From NCBI GenBank assembly GCA_016795325.1, contig JAEUHY010000036.1:124001-188000 (forward strand): a stretch of DNA of 64,000 nucleotides. The letters are read 5' to 3'. Below are positions 53,689-62,194 of the stretch, piece after piece. The translations under genes were made by a program, and so were the position numbers. The first letter of the stretch is position 1. Each line of letters opens with the position of its first letter. This DNA is from Planctomycetota bacterium (GTDB taxonomy: Bacteria > Planctomycetota > UBA1135 > GCA-002686595). The notes beneath the pieces are model-generated. The model saw nothing but the letters and a program-made list of their open reading frames with translations. It was not told the DNA's origin and did no database searches.

Positions 53689-54843
53689 CTAGAGCCCCTC
53701 GACCGCGCGTTCGGCGAACTCTTCGGCGCACAGCGCGAACAGCGCCGTCGAGTACACGCGTCCGCCGGCGTAGCCCCACGGATCGAGCGGCGCGACCGAG
53801 CCGGCGACTTCTCCGCTCGCAGCTTGGGCCTGCGCGGCGCTCGAAGAGAACGCGCGCCCCCACGCGCTCCAGGTCGCGTCGTCCGCAGCAGCGCGCAGCG
53901 CTCGTGCGGTGAAGAACCACGCGTACAGATCGTTGCGCTCGCCGCTCTCGTCCCACAGCGGAGGCTTCGCGCCGAGCAGCGCGAGTTGACGCTCGACGAG
54001 CGCGGGATCGGCCGCGAGCTCGCCCCAGCGCGCGCGTGCGCCTAGCGCGATCGCGGTCAAGGCTTCGCCGCTGTGCGGCGGGAAGTGATCGTTCACACGC
54101 GCCGTGCGCGACGACGGCGAGCCGCGCTCGGTGTAGCCGCAGCGCCCCGTCTGCGGGTCGGTGACTTCGTCGAACCACGCGCGCGCGCCGTCGAAGGCCG
54201 CGGCATCGACGCGCAGTCCCGCGCGCCGCGCCGTGTCGAGCGCGAGCACCATCCAACCCGTGACCGAGGTGTCGTTCTCTCCGTTGGGCGGCGCCGTGTA
54301 GCGCCAGGCCTTGCCCGGGTTGCGCGCCGCGAGCGCGAACGTCACGGCCTTTTGTGCTGGAAAACGCAGCAAGAACGGCTTGGCGCGCAGGTACGTCTCG
54401 GCCATCGCGCAGGTCGCCAGCGCGTGGTTGTAGAGCGCGAATACACCGTCCTGCTCGCCGACGCGCCCGTCCGAGCGTTGCTGGGACACGAGCCAACGCA
54501 CGCCGCGCTCGACCGCGTCCTTGAAGCGCGCGTCGTGCTGCTTGCTCTCGCACTCGAGGATCGCGAGCACGGCGAGCGAGGTTGTCGCGACATCGTTCGA
54601 GCTCTGCCCCGGGCCGTCGCACGGCGCTGCTCCGCGCGCTTGGCACACGCTCGCGAAAGCGTCGCAGTCCCAGCGTCCGTCGCTCGACTGGTGCGCGAGC
54701 AGCCATTCGAGCGCGAGGTCGACGCGCTCCGCCAGCGCAGCCTTGCCTTCGAGCTCACGCAGCGGCGGCTGCGCGGGCGGCGGAGTAGCGCAGGCCTGAA
54801 GTGCGAAGGCGAGGAACGCGGCGGCGATCGAAGTGCGATTCAC
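53689..54843 (-). CDS. Lipoprotein with alpha-toroid (squalene cyclase/prenyltransferase-like) repeats
   Basis: The 384-residue protein has a lipoprotein signal (AAAFLAFALQACATP). Toroid repeats are visible: ALEWLLAHQSSDGRWDCDAF, RGVRWLVSQQRSDGRVG, ATCAMAETYLRAKPF and VTGWMVLALDTARRAGL, with QxxxG-W style turns. This fold occurs in terpene cyclases, prenyltransferase subunits and complement-like proteins. The DxDD motif of cyclases is not seen, so a binding or structural role is more likely. It stands alone. Confidence 0.75.
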   Translation of the reverse strand: MNRTSIAAAFLAFALQACATPPPAQPPLRELEGKAALAERVDLALEWLLAHQSSDGRWDCDAFASVCQARGAAPCDGPGQSSNDVATTSLAVLAILECESKQHDARFKDAVERGVRWLVSQQRSDGRVGEQDGVFALYNHALATCAMAETYLRAKPFLLRFPAQKAVTFALAARNPGKAWRYTAPPNGENDTSVTGWMVLALDTARRAGLRVDAAAFDGARAWFDEVTDPQTGRCGYTERGSPSSRTARVNDHFPPHSGEALTAIALGARARWGELAADPALVERQLALLGAKPPLWDESGERNDLYAWFFTARALRAAADDATWSAWGRAFSSSAAQAQAASGEVAGSVAPLDPWGYAGGRVYSTALFALCAEEFAERAVEGL

Positions 54844-54905
54844 GCGCCCGAACTTAGCGCGCGTAGGGCCGCGAGAAACCCTCGACCCACGTCCGCGCTA
54901 CGCAA

Positions 54906-56204
54906 CTACGGCAGCAGCGTGAAGCGCAGCGCGTCGCTGACCAGCAACGAAGTCGAGCTGCCCGGGGTCGGATTGCGCGTCACGAACTGCGTGTAGAGCG
55001 TGTCGCCGGCGACAAGCCCGTTCGACGCGAAGAAGCCGTGCGTCCAGGCGACCTGCGCGAGCGCCGGACAGATGTTCGCGCCCCCGCCCGCGCCCGCGGG
55101 CAACACGTTGCCGCCGGGAATCGCGATGCGGCGCAGCGGCTGGCCAACGCACAAGAAACCGCCGGCGAAGGGCTGCTGCGTCGGGGCGAAGCTCCAGATC
55201 TGCAGCGTGTTCTGCCCGGACGGCAAGTCTCGCGCGCGCAGCACGAAGTCGTCGGGCCCGGTGAGCGTCGGCGTGCCGCTGAATTCGATGCGCGGCGAGC
55301 ACGAGCCGGCCACGTTGGTTCCCTGGCAGAAGCGCGCGACGGCGGTGAAGCCCTTCACAACATGGATGCGGCGCAGGTCGGCGACCGCGATCACGAGATC
55401 GCCCGTCAGCGGATCGAGCGTGAGTCCGTCGGCGCAGCCGGCGAGGCTCAATACGAACGAGCCGGCGCTTGCGAGCGGATCGCGGTTGGAGTCGAGCGTG
55501 TAGGCGCCGACGAATCCGCCGCAGGACGTGACGAGCGCCGTGGGCGCATTGAAGCCCGGCTGACCCGCGTCGATGTACGCGATCGAACCCGCGGCGGGGA
55601 CCGTCGGGCCGCGCGGCGTCGCGAGTCCGACATTGAACGTGCCCTGGCCGTCGGGCGTGAGCGCGGCGTCGTACCAGCGCGACACGCCCGGCGACGTGAG
55701 CTTGATGCGCGCGCCGCCCGCGCCGTCGACCACGGTGCAACCGCCGACCGATCCGCCGACGCCGAGCCCCGAGAGCAACGTGGTCTTCGTCGGACCGCTC
55801 GCGCCCGGAGGAATCTGGCCGAGCATGTTGAGCGGGAACGTCGTGTACAGCCACACGCCGCTCTGCGTGCGCGTCAGCCCGCCGTCGATGAACGGCGCAT
55901 CGAAGCGCTTGAGCGCCGAGCCCACGAAACCATCGATGTGCCCCTGTGCGTCGCGGCGCACCGTGATCGAGTAGATCGCGCCGAGGTTGTTGTTCGCGTT
56001 GCCGCCGATCAGCAAGCGATTGCCCGCCGCCGGATCGAAGGCGATGCCGCCGTAGTTGCCGGGCACACCGGGCACGGCGCCGACGTTGTCGATCTCGTAC
56101 TGGGCCGCGAACGCGCCGCCGAGCACTTGCGCCCGTAGGGGCGTCGCTGCGCTTATGACGAGGGACAGGGCGGCGAGCGGTGTGAGCCAGGTCGAGCTAG
56201 ACAT
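54906..56204 (-). CDS. Secreted protein with probable beta-propeller and planctomycete-type C-terminal domain
   Basis: The 432-residue protein has a signal peptide (LTPLAALSLVISAATPLRAQ). The body resembles a propeller of the SMP-30 or esterase-like kind (GGIAFDPAAGNRLLIGGNAN; GLTLDPLTGDLVIAVADLRR). From about residue 300 the shared C-terminal domain follows (ARFCQGTNVAGSCSPRIEFS; GGFLCVGQPLRRI; LLVSDALRFTLLP). The ATG at 56204 begins the signal peptide. Function is unknown. Confidence 0.75.
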   Translation of the reverse strand: MSSSTWLTPLAALSLVISAATPLRAQVLGGAFAAQYEIDNVGAVPGVPGNYGGIAFDPAAGNRLLIGGNANNNLGAIYSITVRRDAQGHIDGFVGSALKRFDAPFIDGGLTRTQSGVWLYTTFPLNMLGQIPPGASGPTKTTLLSGLGVGGSVGGCTVVDGAGGARIKLTSPGVSRWYDAALTPDGQGTFNVGLATPRGPTVPAAGSIAYIDAGQPGFNAPTALVTSCGGFVGAYTLDSNRDPLASAGSFVLSLAGCADGLTLDPLTGDLVIAVADLRRIHVVKGFTAVARFCQGTNVAGSCSPRIEFSGTPTLTGPDDFVLRARDLPSGQNTLQIWSFAPTQQPFAGGFLCVGQPLRRIAIPGGNVLPAGAGGGANICPALAQVAWTHGFFASNGLVAGDTLYTQFVTRNPTPGSSTSLLVSDALRFTLLP

Positions 56205-56600
56205 TTCGCGTTCTCCCGCGGCAGGCGCCGCGCCATTTTGCAACATCCTACGCGAGCCCGAACACGCCCGGTTCGCCGCTGCCGCAATCGCACTTGCCCC
56301 GCTCCGCGCCGGTCTGGAACTTCGTTCCGCTTCGTCTCGCCGTGCATCCCGTAAGGTCCAACGCGGCGGCCCGCACGCGTGACTGGCAACGACGCCCACG
56401 CTCGCAACTGTCCCCCACGTCCCGGCGTTCGCGTGGCGGGACGCCGGGAACGCCAGGGGGGGCACCCGCGGGCCCGCGCGCGTCGCTGACGCGCCCGGAC
56501 GGCCATGGGACACCGTCGAGAGCGCCGCGTGCGCACCCTGTGAGCGTTCCTTAGTCGCGAATTCTCGGCACGTTATGTCCGATTCGTTGATTCCATCTAG
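56205..56600. other. 396-base region between divergent genes
   Basis: No gene is supported. The region separates the secreted propeller gene from the ATPase gene and should hold both promoters. The right end near 56560-56600 is noticeably AT-richer than its surroundings (TTATGTCCGATTCGTTGATT), which is where a promoter would be expected. Confidence 0.45.
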
Positions 56601-57872
56601 ATGCGCGCGATAATCGCCCACGTCATGGCGAAACCTCCGACGCCGGTCTCGCGCACCGTACTTGGCGACGTGGAGCGCCGCCTGCAGGCGCTTCCGGTCG
56701 TCGTGCTGACCGGCGCGCGCCAGACCGGGAAGACCACCCTGGCGCGCGAACTCGGGGCGCGCACAGGCCGTCGCTTCATCTCGCTGGACCCGCTCGAGAC
56801 GCGCGAGCAAGCGCGCAAGTCGCCAGCGTCACTGCTCGTTGGCGACGGCCCGCTGACCATTGATGAAGCTCAACGCGCGCCCGAGCTGCTTCTCGAGATC
56901 AAGGCCGCCGTCGACCTCGATCGCACCCCCGGACGGTTCTTGCTGACAGGCTCGGCGAACCTGCTCCTCATGAAGGAGGTCTCCGACTCGCTCGCCGGTC
57001 GAGCGGTGTACTCGACCCTGCGGCCGCTGAGCGAGCGCGAGCGGCGCGGCGAGCCTCAGCCGCGCTGGACGGACCTCTTCGCGGCCCCGACGCTCGCCGC
57101 CGCGCTCGAGCGCATCCCGCCGCATAGCGCCTTCGACTGGCGTCGCGCAGCGCTACGAGGCGGCATGCCCGCGCTGGTCGGCATCGACGATCCAGCCCAG
57201 CGGCGGCTTTGGTTCGAGGGCTATGTCGACACGTATCTCCACCGCGACCTGCGCGACCTCAGTCAGATCTCGGATCTGTCCGCCTTTCGACGCGTAATCG
57301 AGCTCGCGACGCTCCAGACCGGGGGACTGCTGAATGTCGCGCAGCTCGCTCACGACGCCGGTCTGAGCCGCGCGACCGTCCAACGCTGGCTCGCGCTGCT
57401 CGAGATCTCGTACATAACGACCCCTGTGCCGCCGTACTTCGAGTCCCGGCTCAAGCGGCTGGTCAAGACGCCCAAGCTCTACGCACTCGACACCGCCCTC
57501 GCGCTGTTCATCCTCGGAGTGCACGACGTCGAAGCACTCGAACGCCTGCGCAGCGTGGGTGTGTGGCTCGAGAATCTGGTGCTCAACGACCTGCTTGTGT
57601 GGCGCGAGACCCAGGTACCGCGTCCGGAGCTGTTCCACTTCCGCAGCCACGACCGCTACGAGATCGACTTCGTGGTCGAACTCGACCGACGTGCGATTCC
57701 CATCGAGATCAAGTCCAGCGAGCGCGTGCGCGTCGACGATGCGTCGGGCATCGACCGCTTCTGCAGCGAACTCCCCGACCGCGCGCCGTTCGGGCTGGTG
57801 CTCTACTCCGGTTCCGAGGCGCGCCAGCTCTCCGAACACGCGCTGGCCGTGCCGCTGGGCTGCGTGCTCTGA
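56601..57872 (+). CDS. DUF4143/AAA_14 family ATPase
   Basis: The 423-residue protein has Walker A GARQTGKT at 38-45, Walker B LTIDEAQRAPELLLEIK and the sensor region FLLTGSANLLLMK. The middle has a HTH-like segment (VAQLAHDAGLSRATVQRWLA). The C-terminal DUF4143 domain ends with the nuclease-like core HDRYEIDFVVELDRRAIPIE then IKSSERV. The family is common as single genes and is often mobile between species; its role is not established, although some members act with toxins or in defence. ATG 56625 is an alternative start. The bordering sequence has a little lower GC. Confidence 0.85.
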   Translation: MRAIIAHVMAKPPTPVSRTVLGDVERRLQALPVVVLTGARQTGKTTLARELGARTGRRFISLDPLETREQARKSPASLLVGDGPLTIDEAQRAPELLLEIKAAVDLDRTPGRFLLTGSANLLLMKEVSDSLAGRAVYSTLRPLSERERRGEPQPRWTDLFAAPTLAAALERIPPHSAFDWRRAALRGGMPALVGIDDPAQRRLWFEGYVDTYLHRDLRDLSQISDLSAFRRVIELATLQTGGLLNVAQLAHDAGLSRATVQRWLALLEISYITTPVPPYFESRLKRLVKTPKLYALDTALALFILGVHDVEALERLRSVGVWLENLVLNDLLVWRETQVPRPELFHFRSHDRYEIDFVVELDRRAIPIEIKSSERVRVDDASGIDRFCSELPDRAPFGLVLYSGSEARQLSEHALAVPLGCVL

Positions 57873-57874
57873 GA

Positions 57875-57912
57875 GCGAGGCCTCGACTCGAATTCGAGCG
57901 TCGAGGCCTCGC
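57875..57912. terminator. Hairpin terminator between convergent genes
   Basis: A perfect 13-bp stem (GCGAGGCCTCGAC and its complement) surrounds a 12-base loop that itself contains the palindrome TCGAATTCGA. It starts just after the stop of the ATPase gene, before the convergent phosphodiesterase gene. Confidence 0.75.
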
Positions 57913-57929
57913 ACCCAATCATCCGCACT

Positions 57930-60098
57930 TCAAACGGGCTGCTTGACCGCCGGCCGAGCCGGCGCCGCCGCGGCCAGCTTGCGCTCGCCGAACAGCGCCG
58001 AGCCCTGCATGTAGGCCGGCGTCGAGACGCCGAACACGTCGAGCACCGTCGGCGCCATGTCCATCAGGCGCGGCTTGTCGGTGTTGATCTTGCGGTTCGA
58101 CCAGAACACGCCCGGCACCAGGCGCGGATCGACGCAGTGGTCGCCCGACCAGCTCTTGGTGTTGTCGGTGAAGACCTGCTTGGACACAGCGCCCGTCGCG
58201 CAATCCCACGAGTGGCGGAAGCCCTTGTGGTAGCCGATGAGCAGTTCGGGGGCCATGTCGGCATAAGGCCCTTTGTGGACCTCGCTCGTGACGAAGGCCT
58301 CCTTCACGACCTTCTGCCCGTCGAGCGGATCGACCAGCGCCTCGAGCTTCTCCTTCAGCTCGCGGCACAGCTTGTCCATCTCGGGCCCCTTCTCGACGAT
58401 GCCGTGCGCTTCGCGGCCCTTGCGGTTGATGAACACACCCGTGAGGCCGAGCGTGAAGGCGCGCGTCTTCGACCAGTCGACCTTCGCGAACCAATCGGGG
58501 CTCGTCTCGGCGCCGTCCTTCAGCACCAGATAGCCGTTTTCCTTCAGCCACGTGTTGAGGTTGACGCCGCGGCGGAAGTTGCAGAAGCCGTGGTCGCTGA
58601 TGATCGCGACCGCCGTGTCCTTGTCGCCGCCGACCTTCGCGAGCAACTCGCCGACGAGCTTGTCCATCTCCGCATAGGTCTGCGGAATCACGTCCTTGTA
58701 CTTCGCCATCTCCTCCGGCGTGCTGTTGCGGTTGGCCGGGTGCGTGGGATCGAGGAAGCGATAGAACATGTGGCTGATGCGGTCGGAGGTGTCGAACACC
58801 ACCGTCACAAAGCCCTTCTTGGTCTTGTCGAGCACGTCCCACAGCTGCTTCTTGCGCTCGTCGCAAATCAGCCAGGCCTGCTTCAAGAACGCGTCCTCGT
58901 CGATCACGCGCTCGTTGAGCGCCCACGTGTCTTCGGCGAGTCCGAGCGTCGCGTACTGCCCGTGCAGTTTCGCGAGGTAGATCGCGTACACGAACGGATG
59001 GCTGATCGGCATCACCGGGCTGTGCGGATTGATGTTGATCGGCGTGACGTACAGCTCGAAATGCTCCGCATCCCAGGTCTGGATGTAGAGCCGCGCAATG
59101 CCGGTGAGCCCGTCAAAAGGCACGACCATCCACGGCGTGTATTCCTTGACGCCGACTTCGCAGGTCGTGTCCCCCACCGTGATCTTGGCGCGCTTCTTCG
59201 CGTCGTCGAGCTCGACCTTGAACGGGCACTTCATCGCGCCGTCCTTGCCGGCCGGGCCGGTGAGCTTCGACTCGATCACGTTGCCCGAGCGACGGATCTG
59301 ATACTGCTGACCGCCGATGTGCGCGCCCGCGGGCCGCGCCTTGGTCGAGTAGAACGAGAACGAACCCTGCGTGCCTTGGATGTCGGGCACGCACATGCCG
59401 CTGAGCAGCGTGCCGTTCTTGAACGGCTGCGGCGGGAACGTGATCGGCACGCGGATGATCGACGACCACACACGCGCGTCGCCGAGCAGCTTCCAGAACG
59501 GTTGGCTCTTCTGCAGCGAGCGCTGCACCGCTTCGGTGCCGAACGGCAACTTCGCAAAGCCCAGATTGAGCGTCTTGGGCAGCGTCATCGTCTCCGCGCT
59601 CGACAGCATCGGCATGTACGAGCACGGGTCGCGCGTCAGGAAGTCGTAGATGTTGTGGCGCGACGCATCGACGCCCGTCGCGTAGGTCGACCAGGCGACC
59701 GGCGAGATCGACGGGCAGGCGGTCTCGAGCGGATAGAAGCAGCCGCTCTCGGCGAGCTTCTTGAGCACCGGCATGCGCCCTTCGGCCATGTATTGCTTGG
59801 CCAAGCCCGGATCCATGCCGTCGAAGCCGACGACGATCATGCGCTTGAACTTCTGCGGGCCGTGCTTGGCGGGCGTGAGCAATCGCACGACCGCTTTGAC
59901 CGGCCACACGAGCAAGATGCCCGCGGCGAGCAAGAACGTGCCCGCGAGCACGAACAGCGAGCCGGCCGCGGCCATGCCTGCGCCGGGTCCGATGTAGGCG
60001 AGCGGCAGGTCCTGGGGCTGCGCGGCGGCGGGCAGCGCGCCCAGCAGGGCGGCGGCGACGAGCGCGGCGGCGCGCAGGGTCTTCGTTCGGAGGTGCAT
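57930..60098 (-). CDS. Membrane-anchored type I phosphodiesterase/alkaline phosphatase family protein, paralogue
   Basis: The 722-residue protein has a signal peptide (LRAAALVAAALLGALPAAAQ), then the motif AYIGPGAGMAAAGSLFVLAG and a membrane helix (FLLAAGILLVWPVKAVVRLL). The catalytic part carries IVVGFDGMDPG, SISPVAWSTYATG, DTSDRISHMFYRF and ISDHGFCNF, as in the paralogue at 47268. The paralogue pairs share order and spacing of these motifs. The end reads AYMQGSALFGERK. It is encoded alone. Confidence 0.85.
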   Translation of the reverse strand: MHLRTKTLRAAALVAAALLGALPAAAQPQDLPLAYIGPGAGMAAAGSLFVLAGTFLLAAGILLVWPVKAVVRLLTPAKHGPQKFKRMIVVGFDGMDPGLAKQYMAEGRMPVLKKLAESGCFYPLETACPSISPVAWSTYATGVDASRHNIYDFLTRDPCSYMPMLSSAETMTLPKTLNLGFAKLPFGTEAVQRSLQKSQPFWKLLGDARVWSSIIRVPITFPPQPFKNGTLLSGMCVPDIQGTQGSFSFYSTKARPAGAHIGGQQYQIRRSGNVIESKLTGPAGKDGAMKCPFKVELDDAKKRAKITVGDTTCEVGVKEYTPWMVVPFDGLTGIARLYIQTWDAEHFELYVTPININPHSPVMPISHPFVYAIYLAKLHGQYATLGLAEDTWALNERVIDEDAFLKQAWLICDERKKQLWDVLDKTKKGFVTVVFDTSDRISHMFYRFLDPTHPANRNSTPEEMAKYKDVIPQTYAEMDKLVGELLAKVGGDKDTAVAIISDHGFCNFRRGVNLNTWLKENGYLVLKDGAETSPDWFAKVDWSKTRAFTLGLTGVFINRKGREAHGIVEKGPEMDKLCRELKEKLEALVDPLDGQKVVKEAFVTSEVHKGPYADMAPELLIGYHKGFRHSWDCATGAVSKQVFTDNTKSWSGDHCVDPRLVPGVFWSNRKINTDKPRLMDMAPTVLDVFGVSTPAYMQGSALFGERKLAAAAPARPAVKQPV

Positions 60099-60304
60099 CG
60101 CGGATCGGTGTCGGTCGGAGGAGGAAACATCCAGCCGCCCCGGCCGCGAGGCCGAGCGACGGGGAGTGCTTGCGAACCTATCGACCCCGCGGCGCGCACG
60201 CTGGAGGCTCGCGCCCCCTCCCGCCCGCCCCGCCGGGGTCAGTCCAAGCCCTCATCCTAACCCGGCCCCGCCGCGCTTCTCGGCGCGTGGCGCCGCGGCG
60301 TCGC

Positions 60305-60823
60305 TCAAGCCTGCCAGTCGCCCGCGTACGCCGTTCGAAACCCCGGCGCATCGCGCTGCGCCAATTGCAGCAGCCGCTTGGCGATCTGCTTGAGGTGCAG
60401 CGCGTCGTGAGCGGCCCACGACGCCACCAGATCGCCCGCTCGCAGCACGCCGAGACTGGGATGACGGTGCTCTGCCGACCAATTCGCGCCGGACAGCGTC
60501 CTCAACCACGCGATCGACGCCGCGCGCTCCGTGGCGAACCGATCGAGCACCTTCTGCGCGTCTTGACCGCGGTACTTCCGCTCGAGCGCGGCCTGCGGCG
60601 GATTGATCGGCGGCCACGGCACGCCGTCGCCGCGCAGCGTCAACTCCAGCCGCGCGCGAAAGTCCTCGACCTCTTCATCGGCGAGGTGGCACAGCACTTC
60701 GACGATCGACCACTCGTTCTCACTTGGCCGCCAGCGCAGGTCGTCGTCACTCAGGCCCGCCACCAGAGCGGTGAGCGCGGCGGGCACGGGTTGCATGCGA
60801 GCGAGGATCGAGTTGAAATTCAT
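60305..60823 (-). CDS. DinB family protein
   Basis: The 172-residue protein is a full DinB-like four-helix bundle. The three-His metal site can be read from EVLCHLADEEV, HRHPSLGV and AHDALHLKQI. It starts at ATG 60823, and the family's usual length matches. Members are metal-dependent transferases or hydrolases with thiol or other small substrates; the bacterial role is commonly unknown. It stands alone. Confidence 0.85.
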   Translation of the reverse strand: MNFNSILARMQPVPAALTALVAGLSDDDLRWRPSENEWSIVEVLCHLADEEVEDFRARLELTLRGDGVPWPPINPPQAALERKYRGQDAQKVLDRFATERAASIAWLRTLSGANWSAEHRHPSLGVLRAGDLVASWAAHDALHLKQIAKRLLQLAQRDAPGFRTAYAGDWQA

Positions 60824-60961
60824 GGGCGCGAGTGGGTTCTTTCGCGTGACGAGCATTGACCGTTCGACGCGCGTTCGGCGCGGCGCCAACTCAGCGCAAT
60901 CTACGCCGCGAGCGGCAGGTGCGACGTGCCGCCGACGCGCGCGAGATCCGCGCCGCGGTGC

Positions 60962-62089
60962 TCAAGGCGCAAACTGCGCGGCTTCCCCCAGCCTGTAGCT
61001 CGTGCTGCGGCCGCCAGCTTCGTTCTTGACGAGGATGCCGCGTCCGACGAGCTCGAGGACGTCGCGATGCGCGGTGTCCTGCGAGCACTTCGCGAGCTTG
61101 GCGTACTTGGAGGTCGACAGCATTCCTTCGAAGTCGCCGAGCATGCGGTTGATCACGAGGCGCTGCCGCTCGTTCACCGGACGTACGTTGATGCGCTCCC
61201 ACAGCCGCGCCTTGCGCAGCACGGCCGCGAGCAAGAGCTCGGCGCTGTCGAGCGCCCGGTCGAGGCAGCCGAAGAACCACAGTAGCCACGCGGTGATGTC
61301 GAGCTCGCCGCGTTGCGCACTCTCGAGCGCCGCGTAGTAGTCCTTGCGCTCCGCTTCGAGCTGCGACGACATGCTGTAGAAGCGCTCGGGAGTGCCGTCC
61401 GCGCGAGCGAGCGCCATGTCCGCGATCGCGCGCGCGAGGCGCCCGTTGCCGTCGTCGAACGGGTGAACGGTCACGAACCACAGGTGCGCGATGCCGGCCT
61501 TGAGCACGGGATCCGTGGCGCACGGCGCGTTGAACCACTCGAGGAACGCCTCCATCTCGGCAGCGAGCCGCTCGGCGCCGGGCGCTTCGAAGTGCACGGT
61601 CTCGCGCCCGATCGGTCCGGAAACCACCTGCATCGGGCCCGACTCGGCCGTGCGCCAGCCGCCCACCGTGATGCGACCGAGCGCGCTGCGTCCGGTCGGG
61701 AAGAGCGCGGCGTGCCAGCCGAACAGCCGCTCGCTCGAAAGCGGCGTTCCACAGTTGCGGGTCGCGTCGAGCGTCATCTCGACCACGCCGTCGACACGGC
61801 GACTGGCCTTGGGCAGCCCCGCGATGTCCAGACCCAACCGGCGCGCCAACGACGAACGCACTTCGTCGACGCTCAGAGCTTCCCCTTCGATCGCGAACGA
61901 CTTCACGACATCGCTCGTGAGCCCGGCGAGGTTCGCCTCCGCCCGCAACCCCAGGCCCAGTCCCTTCATGCGGCCCAGCAGCAGCCCTTGCTTGTGGCGC
62001 ACGCCGGTCAGCGCGAGGACTAGCTGCTCTCCTCCCCAGCGGAAGGTGCGCCAGTCAGGGCGCTCGTGGATGTAGAGCTTTCTCCGCAT
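60962..62089 (-). CDS. Fic family protein with N-terminal inhibitory helix and C-terminal winged HTH
   Basis: The 375-residue protein carries the Fic motif HPFDDGNGR starting at His209, with the conserved Asp/Glu and second Arg region needed for AMP transfer. The inhibitory motif is present at Ser64-FAI-Glu68-Gly69 (SFAIEGE), so the enzyme is self-inhibited. The N-terminal domain resembles the DUF4172-like Fic N-domain. The C-terminal 70 residues form a winged helix-turn-helix (YAKLAKCSQDTAHRDVLELV, then NEAGGRSTSYRL). The ATG at 62089 lies inside the first of two operator-like palindromes, which suggests that the HTH regulates its own gene. Confidence 0.85.
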   Translation of the reverse strand: MRRKLYIHERPDWRTFRWGGEQLVLALTGVRHKQGLLLGRMKGLGLGLRAEANLAGLTSDVVKSFAIEGEALSVDEVRSSLARRLGLDIAGLPKASRRVDGVVEMTLDATRNCGTPLSSERLFGWHAALFPTGRSALGRITVGGWRTAESGPMQVVSGPIGRETVHFEAPGAERLAAEMEAFLEWFNAPCATDPVLKAGIAHLWFVTVHPFDDGNGRLARAIADMALARADGTPERFYSMSSQLEAERKDYYAALESAQRGELDITAWLLWFFGCLDRALDSAELLLAAVLRKARLWERINVRPVNERQRLVINRMLGDFEGMLSTSKYAKLAKCSQDTAHRDVLELVGRGILVKNEAGGRSTSYRLGEAAQFAP

Positions 62090-62157
62090 GATGTGCGGAG
62101 ATAGTACCCGGCCAACAGAGCTGCGGCGTCTCATTCTCCGCAACTGATGCGGAGAAT
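62081..62157 (-). promoter_or_regulatory. Two operator-like palindromes in the fic promoter
   Basis: TCTCCGCA-N5-TGCGGAGA (62081-62101) covers the start codon of fic. ATTCTCCGCA-N5-TGCGGAGAAT (62133-62157) lies 54 bases further upstream, centre to centre. A single half-site ATCTCCGCA follows at 62168-62176. Arms and the 5-base spacer match in both. This fits a dimeric repressor, plausibly the Fic protein's own C-terminal HTH. No other regulator is encoded nearby. Confidence 0.75.
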
Positions 62158-62194
62158 GTGGCCTGCAATCTCCGCACGAGACCGCGGCCGGCCG

